Positions 55,100 through 64,000 of a stretch of DNA of 64,000 nt are shown piece after piece; position 1 is the stretch's first letter; the number at the start of each line of letters is the position of its first letter. Position numbers and translations under genes: made by a program. The stretch is taken from contig PYSS01000035.1 in assembly GCA_003049465.1 (NCBI GenBank), forward strand, positions 124,001-188,000. Direction: 5' to 3'. The notes beneath the pieces are model-generated. The model was not told the DNA's origin and ran no database searches. It was given only the letters and a program-made list of their open reading frames with translations. Source of the DNA: Magnaporthiopsis rhizophila. Its lineage: Eukaryota; Ascomycota; Sordariomycetes; Magnaporthales; Magnaporthaceae.

Positions 55100-58000
55100 N
55101 TTTTTTTTTTTTTTTTTTTTTTTTTTTTTGGAGGACCGACAGCCGGTACCCACCATGCAACCGGCGGACTTTTTGACGTCCCATCCGGCAGTGACCTGGA
55201 AGGCAAGATGCAGCGACCATCAGGTACGGATGGAGCGGGGTGTCCGCACTAGAACGAAAAAGATCTTCCGGAAAGCCCGAGAACCCGGCGCGAACTGTCA
55301 CTTGTCGACCCGCCGCCATGCATGAGGCCTGATTTCCTGGCTACCCGTCATTCTCGAGGAGCAACCGCGCGGGCGGATAGTGCATAATGGCTGGCAAGTA
55401 CCGCCCGCCACCGGCACAACGCTGTGTGGATGGGCTGTCGATCCAGGAAAGAGGAAAAAATGTGGTGAGACGGTTGAGCCCGCCCAGCCCGACATACCAC
55501 TCAGTAAGATCTTGTTAGTAAGATGAGAGGGAATTACGTCCTTGCTCAACCCTTTCTGCCAGACACTGCCGATGAGCGCCGCCGACTGCCCGTTCGCTAG
55601 ACCAGCTGCAGCTTGCCGCCACTTCCCCTCCCGGAAGTGTCCATTGGTGCTTGCACGGTTGGCTGGTCGCATGACCAGGGGTCAGGCCAAGCACCCATCA
55701 CAGCCTCTCCAAGCCAGCTCGGTGCCGAATCACAGAGCACAGCGCCTAAGCAACCTCCGTCGCTTGGAAATCCGGTGTGAGACCCGAGTTCGCTTGTACA
55801 TACATTCGTGGGTGAAACCCAAAGTGAGGGAGCAGGCAAAGGTTCTCCGCACCTACTATGTACTGTACCTTTGACCAAATACCTAACTAGGTATACAATA
55901 TGCCGGTCTGGGCCCGACCCTAGGTTCGTCCTCCTGCCCAGCCCAGCCGCAGCTGGAACATGCGAGGCTACCCCACCTTCTTCGTACCTTGCCCCGACTT
56001 CACTCCTAACACGGGAGTACCAATGCAGTGTGTTCGACTTCTCATCTCCTCCCGTCCCCATCCCTGCTTATTGCAGATGTATGCCTTACGAAATAGAATC
56101 GGTGATCATATATTCTGATGACACCCGACAAGGCGGCCAGCCGTGACCTATTTTTATATAGACGCAATTTCCGTATTCCGAGAATACATACATCTATGGC
56201 GCGGCCTGCTGCACAGGTATTGAAAAAAATAGACAACAGGATGACTTCAAGGCGCATACGCGGGCCTTGGTGAGAAGGAAAACTTGCGCTCTTTGGCACT
56301 GGGCACTTTCGATCAAGCTATCTTTGCCGAACCGGCCCCGATTTCCTGGCTGCCTTCCCACGCAAGAACACATCGAAGGCTGTATTGTATGTATGTAAGG
56401 GATGGAGCACAAACAAACAAACATCAAGTGGAGCTCGATGGTTAGCCATGCATCCAAAAGCGTCGGAATCCATCGCCGAGCTGCGGTCGGCGCGACCGGG
56501 CTTTTTAGTCGCGTGCCCTCCCGAGATGCACATTGAAACGGGCATTTCTCCGTCCGAGCAACCAACACTGAAGTCCCCCCGTGACGGCACTCCCGACGCC
56601 ATGACCGCTCAGCACAGCACGAGACCCCTTCCTCAGTCGAGAGGGGGCCAGGAATGATTACGAGAACAAAAATGGGAACCACGTGCCGCCTGCGTGATGG
56701 ATGGATGGGTGGACAAGAGGAAAGGGTGTCACAGACCCCTACGCGAACATATCAAAAGAGGCATTTATCCGCACGTCAGCTCGTCGTCACAAGACAGGCC
56801 GAGCGCAAACCAAGATGGAGGGGAGTGGGGATTTTTTGGACGCGCACGACGCGATTGGACCCGACTACAGGGAAAAAGATCCACTACATCACCTCGTATG
56901 CGTGACGGCTAGAATTACCTGTTTTATGTCAGGTCCGTCGAGCCCTCGCGACTGCCGCGAGGCTACCGACGTTTTTTTTTTTTTTTTTCTTTTTTTTTTT
57001 TTTCCTTTTGCGAGCGGTTAACCTATATTTGGGGCGGCCAATATCACACCGGCCTCTACCTACCTACAAAAAGCTGGGTGTCGCGTGTGTGGGTGGTGTG
57101 GAGGTTTTTCCAAAATAGCGCATTTCCTCGCAAAGACACCGAGGGGTCCCAAAAAGCAAGACAACCCTCCCTCCCCAAGATCAAAGGATCTCCGTCGATA
57201 GCCGCAGGGGGGTCCCAGCTTTTGTAAGATTGATACGGAAAGTGAAAAAAAAAAAAAAAAAAAGGTGCCTAGCTAGCTATAGGCATGCCATCACGTTCCT
57301 GCCGTCGGGTGTTCATGCGGGTCAAAGTCGGTGGGTGATATGGTTATGGTCTGGGACAGTAAAAAAGATGGGACTAGTAGCATCATCGCCCCTCGAACCC
57401 CTTCACAGAACCGGTGAGCGCGCCAGAGGGGGGGAGGAGTTGGGAGCCGCAGGGCAGGGGTGGTCGGTCACAAGGGGCCAAAACAAAAACACGGCGGCGG
57501 TACGTTTCCTGCCTTGTCTCGCATCACTTCTACTCTTTGTGGCCCCCGGAGCGCTGTTACACGGGGATTTCAAAAGAATGGGATAAAACAACCGAACCCA
57601 TGGCTGCCGCCCTGGTTCGTCATCGGCCCGTCTAGCTTCGCCGCAGGCTGATAACAATGCGTTTGTCGACGCGAACCGGAGATCACAACTCAGCTAGGGT
57701 TTTCATCCCGCGCGGGGGTCAGCGTGGGCAAAAGGACCCAAGGACCTCACCGCTCCTTGTTGTTTTTCTTTTTCTTTTTCTTTTCCTTTTTGCCGCGCCT
57801 CGCGACCAACACAAAGCTGCTAGTGACGTTATGGCAGACGACTTTGTGGCTGCGCAGCCGGTCGAACGAGGGCTTACTTGCGAGAAGCGGACCAATCATT
57901 AAAGCAAATTTACGCTGACCAAACTGACACGCACGAAATCCTGGGACGGTGCTTCATTATACTGAGCCATTCGTCATATCCCCATTGCGTAGGGGAGCAT

Positions 58001-58184
58001 GGAAAAACCCTTGCATCATGTTTTTCTCAGACTAAAGCTAGATGAGTGCCCTACGAGGAAAAAAACCGCATCCTGGACTCCGTACCGATGATTCGTTCCC
58101 ATGAAAAAAAAGACCCCCTGTGTGATTTTTTGCCCAAACTTAACAAGCCCACACGCAACGCCAACCATCGTCACCACAAATTCC
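53133..58184. other. Gene-poor 5 kb region with homopolymer tracts
   Basis: The longest gene-free stretch in the window. Open frames are short and unlike known proteins. It contains a GA-rich stretch (about 53,415-53,455), the poly(T) tract with an N (55,070-55,129), T-runs at about 56,973-57,003 and an A-run at about 57,244-57,262. No tRNA, 5S rRNA or transposon frame was recognised. An unknown non-coding RNA cannot be excluded. Confidence 0.5.
55070..55129. repeat. Poly(T) tract with one N at 55100
   Basis: About 60 T interrupted only by one ambiguous base. As at 4872-4962, the length is unresolved in the assembly. Confidence 0.95.
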
Positions 58185-59339
58185 TTAGTGGGCGATGGTG
58201 TGGGCGCGCCTGCGGTCACGCTCCTCAGCGATGGTGAGCTTGACACCCTTACCCTTGGGCAGCGAGATCCACGGCTTCTCAGTGCCAACAACAAAGACGT
58301 TGCTCTCCCGGGTGGCAAAGGTGTTGTCAATGGCGTCCTTGAGGTGGACGATGTTGAAGCCGCCGTGATGGCGCTCACGGTGGGTGATGACGCCGATACG
58401 ACCCATGTTGCGACCGCCAGTGACCATGGCCATGGCACCAGTGTCGAACTTGATGAAGTCGGTGATCTTGCCAGTGGCAAGGTCGATCTTGACGGTGTCG
58501 TTGACCTTGATCAGAGGGTCAGGGTAGCGGACGCTGTTTATAGGGAGAAAAAAGAGACTGTCAGCTTCTCCAAGGGCATATGAAGGGACATACCAGCCGT
58601 TTGCGTCTTGTCTCTCTTCCTCCACACACACAAGTTCCGCCACCCACCCAGCCGGGAGAAAAAAACAGACAGCACCACTTCTTTCTCCCGGGTGGGGGGC
58701 GGGCTTCTGCTTGAGGCGGAAGAGGACTCAACCAAAACTTGGTCCAACGGCTGATAGATGGTAGAACTCACGTTCTGGCATCATGCGTAACCAAGAATGG
58801 GACTCCGCCGCGGCCCAGCTGGACACGCTTGACCTTGCCGAGCTTGTACTCGGCCTCCTCGGCCTGGATGCGGTGGACGGTGAAGCGGCCCTTGGTGTCG
58901 TAGACGAGGCGGAAGTTCTCGCCCGTCTTCTCGATCGAGATGACGTCCATGAAGCCGGTCGGGTAGGTCGCGTCGGTGCGAACCTTGCCGTCGACCTTGA
59001 CGAGGCGCTGCATCAGGATGGCCTTGGTCTCGCGGAAGTTGAGGGCGTACTTGAGGCGGTTGCGGAGGAAGACGACGAGCGGCAGACACTCGCGCTGCTT
59101 GTGCGGACCGGGCGACGGCTTGGGCGCGTAGACACCGGACAGCTTGTCCAGCAGCCAGTGCGAGGGCGCGCTGAGGCGCTTCTGGTGCTTCTTACTGTCG
59201 GTCGAAAGAGGCCGCGGTCAGTATCATGATGGTTGTGCGTCGATCGAGGGATGGGTTTTCTGCCGGCGACGGGAAGCCCGGAGGGAGCAGAGCAAAGTGT
59301 TGCCTTGCTCGTTCATGAGACTTACGGTCCTCTACCCAT
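58185..59339 (-). CDS. rps4: 40S ribosomal protein S4 (eS4)
   Basis: Core protein of the small subunit with an RNA-binding S4 domain, a central eS4 domain and a KOW motif. Three exons, 59339-59326 (14 nt), 59194-58772 and 58533-58185, give 261 aa, the standard length. The tiny first exon encodes MGRG and two bases of Pro; the join restores MGRGPKKHQKRLSAPSHWLL. Other landmarks are YAPKPSPGPHKQRECLPLVV, LVTHDARTVRYPDPLIKVND, and the KOW-type KFDTGAMAMVTGGRNMGRIG. The protein ends AEERDRRRAHTIAH. Introns start GTAAGT and GTGAGT. Separation of the start codon from the body by an early intron is usual for fungal ribosomal genes. Confidence 0.97.
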
Positions 59340-59707
59340 TTTGGCAGCTGTTTATGGTGTCGTGGTTAGTTGGCGGAGAATTGACGCTGTCGAGGAACGG
59401 AGAACAACCAAAAAAAAAAACGAGGTCAGGTTGGGAGAAAGTGATGCTCCAATTTGCGTTGTGAGCCCTAACGAAGCCCCGCCAGTGACACGGACCACAT
59501 TCGCTTGCCCTGCCCGCCCCGAATTCTGCAGAGCATCACGTGACATCGTCAATTTTAGATGCACGTGGCCTATCGCGTGTCGAGCAGAGCCCGCAGCTCA
59601 GAATATGGTAGCAACAAAAAGAGAACAGCTTTTGAGAATGGCATATTTGCGATTCTTATTGGCCAAGTGCAGGCTTGTAAGTAGCGACCTACCCTCCGTA
59701 GGGAGAT

Positions 59708-59729
59708 TGGTAGGCAGGTAGGTAGGTAG
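59708..59729. repeat. Short GGTA/GGCA tandem repeat
   Basis: Five near-perfect copies of a four-base unit (ggta, with one ggca). Confidence 0.8.
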
Positions 59730-59888
59730 AATGAAAGTAGAGTAGAAACGTCCTGATTTCCCGTGGAGATTGCTCTCTTTTCTAGTATAAAATTCCGGTC
59801 TGATGATTAACCTCCTCGACCAACCCATACCCCCATCCGAAGAGAAGGAAAAGAAGAGTACAGACAGAAAGACAAGAAAGAGAAAAAG

Positions 59889-59959
<71 letters not shown>
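59889..59959. repeat. Uninterrupted poly(A) tract of about 71 bases
   Basis: A single unbroken A-run preceded by an A/G-rich stretch (from about 59,838) and followed by more A/G-rich sequence. It is the longest unambiguous homopolymer in the window. Confidence 0.95.
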
Positions 59960-59961
<2 letters not shown>

Positions 59962-60441
59962 AAAGAAGAAACAATAACAGAAGGGCACGAGCCCGGATTT
60001 TGTGCCTGTAACGACAGGAAGTCCGTATCTAGAATCCCAGTTCCCAAAAAAACACTCCTGATTTAGGATCCACGCCATTGCGGCTCGTCCGGTATTCTAA
60101 CTCATTTGAAAGAAAAGACAACAAAAATGAAACAAGAAACGGAAAGTAACATGACTGGCAGGGACAGTGCCTCTCGCTTCGCGGCGAGGCTTGAACTAAA
60201 ATGTGACAAAGGTGAGCGCAAACAAGAAAGAAAAAAGAGAAGATGGCAATTGTGCGGCCAAGGGGCTTGGGTGTCTTGACAATGTGCGGCCAAGAGCACT
60301 TTCTGGGTATCCAAGCGTCGCATGTGCATGTAACCCGACGGATGAAAACAGGGAGACCGAGGAGGCGGAACAGAGTGCGAAGTGTAGTTTCGAAAGCGTC
60401 CAACTTGGATGGGAATTCACCGACGAAAAGAGGTCGCCAGG

Positions 60442-62112
60442 TCAGACGAGTTGGGTGTCGGACAGAAGAAGACGCGAGATATCCATCTCTCCAACATTGC
60501 CTTGGTATGCGGCTGCGGGGTGGTCATTGACGTCAAAGGCGTGCTGCTGGACCGAAGCGGACGTCTCGGCCACGGGATCGAGGGTCCATCGCTGGATGCT
60601 GTCTTTGGAAGAGGTGCGGTTCAACTGGGGGTCCAGCGAGTTCTCGATCGTCATGTTCACCGTGGGTTCCAGAACACCGACGGCACGGCTGGGCTCCTTG
60701 ATCTGGATGCCGCCCTTCTCGATCTTGGCATAGATGTCGGGATATTTGTTCCGGACGCGGTCGCGGAGGTCGGTCGGCTGACGGCTCGACAGGTTGAAAT
60801 TCTCGTCCCTCTGGATCCTCGTCCATGCGGGGCCGTACTGGCGGATGCCCTGCAGGATCTCGTGATCGTCCTGCTCCGTAAAGGGTCTGCGCTCGCGGCG
60901 GTGCGACTTTTTGAAGGGTCCGCGGATTCCCAACTCGACCAGGTCCTCGAGCTTCTTCCGGTGGGCGCGGCTTTTGCGAGGCTTCGGTGGCGCGTCAGCC
61001 TCGGGCATGAACCAGGTCGGCGATGCGGCGTCGCAGTCGGGCTCCTCATCGCCAACAAGCAGGCTTTCCAGGTTCAACGTCCTCTTGGCTTTGGGGTTTG
61101 CGTCGGAAGCAGCACCAGTGGCCGATGGATCCGACGACGAACCAGGAGCATTCTTGTCGAAGCTGTTTCCCTTGAATGCAGTGGCCTTGACGCCGATACT
61201 GCCATTGCTGCCCCTCAGCTCGTCGGGGCAGCAGGTCCGGAAGCGGTCCTTGAGATCTCCAGCAGTGCGATCAACGAAATGGAAATCCGGGTCCTCCAGG
61301 ATGTTTGTCCATTTGCCAACTCCGTGCCTGCTGACACCGAGCAGGAGATTGTTTGTCTCGAGCTCGGTCCACTTCCGTCTGGGCTTGGTCCTGCGCCTCG
61401 TCTTCACGCTCGCCGCCGGCTTGTCATCGGTCGGGGTCACAGGAGCAGGTCGCTCATCAGACACGCCGGTGAACTCTTTCAGTGGGTTGAGATTCAAGGA
61501 ATCTTTGGCGCAAAAGTCCACAGAGGCGATAGGCGGGAAGTAGGCGGCATTGGGAGGAGGCTCGTAGAGGCCGTTGATGATGGGAGGCATGACCTGCTGG
61601 GCCGACTTTTGTTTTTTGAGAGGTTGTGGCAGCTGGACGAAGTCATCCTTGGCCGCCATGGCCCGGTGTCGCTTTTTGGTGGACGCATCCTCAGGCGAAG
61701 GTTCGGAGGGAACGGCAGCCTCATCGGCGAGGATCAGGCGGAGCGAATGGGACGGTTCGATAGGACTAGAGTCCTCGAGAAGGGCGCGGATGGAGTTGCT
61801 GGCATTCTTGATACGGGCCGAGCCATCGTATTCGTGAGCCGGGACCGCCGCAGATCTGCGAGGCGTGTCGTCGCCGACAAAGGAGGCGAAAGAAGGGATC
61901 TGGTGGAAGGCGACGGTCGTGGGGGGCGGCTTCGCCGGCTGCTGTTCGGCGCGTTTGTCCAGTTCGAGGCCCAGAGACGGGAGGGAGACGGGTAAGGTAG
62001 CTGGCTTCGAGTACGGGAGAGAGTGCAGGGGCGGCAGCGCATTCGGAGGCACGTAGCCGCCCTTATTATCGCCGTTCAGCAGGTGTATCAGGCGTGGCTC
62101 GATGGTGGCCAT
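60442..62112 (-). CDS. Double telobox-Myb protein (Tay1/Teb1-like)
   Basis: One exon of 556 aa; ATG at 62112 is the first in frame after an upstream hydrophobic run that carries no conserved sequence. Two Myb repeats are present. The first, about residues 240-300, is RRKWTELETNNLLLGVSRHG followed by VGKWTNI and the telobox-like TAGDLKDRFRTCCP. The second, about residues 410-465, is RPFTEQDDHEILQGIRQYGP followed by AWTRIQ and TDLRDRVRNKYPD. The spacing of W and the LKDRFR/LRDRVRN third helix match proteins that bind TTAGGG-type DNA, such as Tay1 of Yarrowia and Teb1 of fission yeast. Those act at telomeres or as transcription factors on related promoter motifs. Which applies here is undecided. 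The N-terminus is disordered and Pro-rich. Confidence 0.88.
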   Translation of the reverse strand: MATIEPRLIHLLNGDNKGGYVPPNALPPLHSLPYSKPATLPVSLPSLGLELDKRAEQQPAKPPPTTVAFHQIPSFASFVGDDTPRRSAAVPAHEYDGSARIKNASNSIRALLEDSSPIEPSHSLRLILADEAAVPSEPSPEDASTKKRHRAMAAKDDFVQLPQPLKKQKSAQQVMPPIINGLYEPPPNAAYFPPIASVDFCAKDSLNLNPLKEFTGVSDERPAPVTPTDDKPAASVKTRRRTKPRRKWTELETNNLLLGVSRHGVGKWTNILEDPDFHFVDRTAGDLKDRFRTCCPDELRGSNGSIGVKATAFKGNSFDKNAPGSSSDPSATGAASDANPKAKRTLNLESLLVGDEEPDCDAASPTWFMPEADAPPKPRKSRAHRKKLEDLVELGIRGPFKKSHRRERRPFTEQDDHEILQGIRQYGPAWTRIQRDENFNLSSRQPTDLRDRVRNKYPDIYAKIEKGGIQIKEPSRAVGVLEPTVNMTIENSLDPQLNRTSSKDSIQRWTLDPVAETSASVQQHAFDVNDHPAAAYQGNVGEMDISRLLLSDTQLV

Positions 62113-63447
62113 CGTGGGAGACCGCAGCGGGCGCTGGCATTGGGGAAACGAAAATAATAGTAGAACGACGAGTGCATGAAACGACAGGGAAAGAAGAAAA
62201 AAAAAAAGAGAGGGGAGGGGCACCCTCGGATTGAGGGAAACTGAGGAGACAAGCGGTAAATGGGGAGGAAAAGAGTAAAAAGAAGGAAATACCTAACCAA
62301 AAAAGAGAAAAAAAAGAAGTTGCAACAAGGACCTCCCAGAGGAGAAGCCAGACAGCATGCACGGCTACGGCATGCGAAATCTAGCAGCAGCGGCGGCAGC
62401 AGCAGCTCGCGAGACAATTTAGAAAAGGGGGAGCGAATGCAGTGTGTTCGGGGTGGTCATCACGAGGTAATGTATGCCGCTGCAACGTTTTGGCTGGTGC
62501 CCCTTTCACGTCCAAATTTAGCTGTTCTGGCCGTCGAGCTGTGGTGCGTGCTACGTCTGGTCCTGTTAGGTGCCGATAGGCGGTACAGGCTCTGGCTGCA
62601 GGGCGCGTTGGTGATCTAGGTACCGGGCTGGGCCCTGTGCGGCGAGGGAGGTACCTCAAGAGCGGGGTTCCATCGGCACAGCGGGAGTAGCGGCCTATCA
62701 CGGCCTGACCCACACCGGGTTTCAGTGCTTTGGCTTGAGATGCTGGGCGGCCCGTCCAATGGCAGCTCGGGGAGGAAGCCTCAGGCGCGACAGAGCCGAC
62801 CAATTCCGCGAGGCTTGATCCCACTGTCTCAGCCAAGATCCGAAAAGCGTTCGTCGCCAGACATGAAGGTTGCAAGCCACGGAGGGACGACGCAGTCCGC
62901 GGAGGTGGTCACGATGCGCTGTCAATCCCGTGCCGCCCTGGTTTGCCTTGCTTGCCTTGCCTTGCCTTGCGAGGCACTGAGGGTTGCCCAGATGTGCACT
63001 TGGATGGCATTTATGCACTGGGAAACGCGGCTGGTGTTGTGCATCCAATCGGTTGTGGGATTTGTCTGGGACCGGGGTGCATGGAAAGCTGCGCGCACGG
63101 TTTTCGAGTTGGGCTGCAAAGCGGAGAGGCCAGTCCACCGGCCATTCAACAAATTCCATCCATGCTATGGATGTATGGATCATAACCCGTGCGGACCAAC
63201 AGCAGCGCCCACCATCCAAAGCCGACAGCATACCGCGTAGGTGCGATTCTCGAATGCACTTGGTGACGGGAACGGGTACGGACTTACACGTGGAGAAAGG
63301 CTTGAGCTACGGACATTGCTTGACAGGCGTCAATCGACGTCATTCGCGCGTCAAGCGCCGTCCAGCTTTCAATTTGACTAACGGGTTCAAGTCGGCGCCA
63401 CATCGCAGCCCCTCGGACAAGTGGCTGCCCATCGTCGTCCAGCAACA
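62113..63447. other. Intergenic region, no gene seen
   Basis: Upstream region of the Myb gene and of the DUF7704 gene, which are divergent. Contains A/G-rich runs (62,190-62,320) and a CTTGC repeat. No coding region supported. Confidence 0.5.
62944..62970. repeat. Short CCTTG/CTTG tandem repeat
   Basis: About five units of (c)cttg in a row, slightly irregular. Confidence 0.8.
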
Positions 63448-63915
63448 ATGGCCTGCTCCTGGCTCCCGCCCTTCCCGAGATTCGTCTTCACCATCTTCGA
63501 GCCCATCAGCCTGGTGTAAGAGTCCAACAAAACTCCCAGACGATGGATGGCTACATGTCTCTCTCTCCGGTGGGCATCGCTAATGCTGCGGCCGGCCAGC
63601 GCTGGCTGTGTCCCTGGGATTGTGGCCCCTGACTGGTTTATCGGGCAGCAGATGGCACAGCACACGCCCGTGCCGTCTTCAAAAAACTCCCAGCTCGTCG
63701 CTCAGCAGTTGGGGAATGCATTCGGACTGCTCGCCATGGTCGGCGCTGCGGTCCTCTACACCACGAGCGAGCCCAAGGTCGTCCGGAACTACCTGGTCGC
63801 GCTCTGGATAGCCGACATCGGTCACGTTTACCTAACCTGCCGCGGGCTCGGCAGCGACAGGTTCATGGACGTTGCGTCGTGGAACGCCATGACCTGGGGC
63901 AATGTGTTTGTGACG
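63448..63915 (+). CDS. DUF7704 membrane protein, truncated by the window edge
   Basis: Two exons are visible, 63448-63515 and 63600-63915, joined in phase 2 (GTAAGA; GGCCAG; branch-like CTAAT). A third exon must follow the donor GTACGC at 63916, beyond the window. The sequence starts MACSWLPPFPRFVFTIFEPI and continues SLVAGCVPGIVAPDWFIGQQ. The family signature is complete: VAQQLGNAFGLLAMVGAAVL, YTTSEPKVVRNYLVALWIAD, IGHVYLTCRG, SWNAMTWGNVFVT. Four membrane spans are usual in these short fungal proteins; the last should be in the missing exon. Their function is unknown. Confidence 0.85.
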
Positions 63916-64000
63916 GTACGCTCCTCCTCCTCATCCTTCTCCTCGCTTCGTTCCCTGCCCGATTCCTGCGGCATAAAAATGCAGCAATGATACTGACTAG

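Larger units (their letters stand above)
59340..60441. other. Upstream region of rps4 and 3' flank of the Myb gene, with poly(A)
   Basis: Includes the promoter of rps4, a short GGTA repeat (59,708-59,729) and the poly(A) tract. No coding region is supported; open frames are poly-Lys or poly-Phe artefacts. Confidence 0.55.

Noticed and set aside
1..64000. tRNA, 5S rRNA, CRISPR arrays, transposase or retroelement frames
   Set aside because: None could be recognised by eye on either strand; a covariance-model and repeat-library search would be needed to exclude small or degraded ones.

Overview
The window reads as nuclear DNA of a filamentous ascomycete, most likely a Sordariomycete (inference). 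Genes are dense on both strands, many are split by short introns (mostly about 60-250 nt) with GT...AG ends and CTAAC/CTGAC-like branch points, codons tend to end in C or G, and the families are fungal (CBP4, AIM11, Mid2-like, DUF7704, SAD-1-type RdRP, WSC/LysM). Long poly(A)/poly(T) tracts are scattered between genes, and two of them contain one unresolved base (4938 and 55100). No rRNA, tRNA, CRISPR array or intact transposon was found by eye.

Layout. 0.35-4.65 kb: an acetyl-CoA transporter and a Ser-rich membrane protein. 5.7-12.9 kb (minus): a giant coiled-coil protein whose first exon is unresolved. 14.8-17.6 kb (minus): a small secreted protein and a Mid2-like mucin sensor. 20.5-26.0 kb: CBP4, NAC beta, TAD1 (minus) and ribosomal protein L24. 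26.6-29.3 kb: a peroxiredoxin with a peroxisomal-type tail (minus), then remains of a LysM/WSC carbohydrate-binding protein gene. 29.3-35.5 kb (plus): an F-box-like protein, a DUF1348 protein and an RGS/membrane protein carrying an apparent frameshift. 35.9-42.3 kb (minus): pantothenate kinase, a disordered protein, AIM11 and an unknown protein. 42.9-44.2 kb (plus): a 2OG-Fe(II) dioxygenase. 45.0-53.1 kb (minus): an RNA-dependent RNA polymerase and D-lactate dehydrogenase. A gene-poor 5 kb follows. 58.2-62.1 kb (minus): ribosomal protein S4 and a double telobox-Myb protein. A DUF7704 gene runs off the right edge.

Functional links are loose, as expected for a eukaryotic chromosome. Mitochondrial functions recur (CBP4, AIM11, D-lactate dehydrogenase), as does translation (L24, S4, NAC beta, TAD1), but nothing suggests a gene cluster.

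The most striking observation is in the NAC beta gene at 21.8-22.65 kb. Two well-formed introns appear to be separated by an exon of exactly one nucleotide (position 21939), and only that arrangement rebuilds the uninterrupted conserved N-terminus. All gene models were spliced by hand from the sequence. Family names come from recognised motifs, not from database searches.
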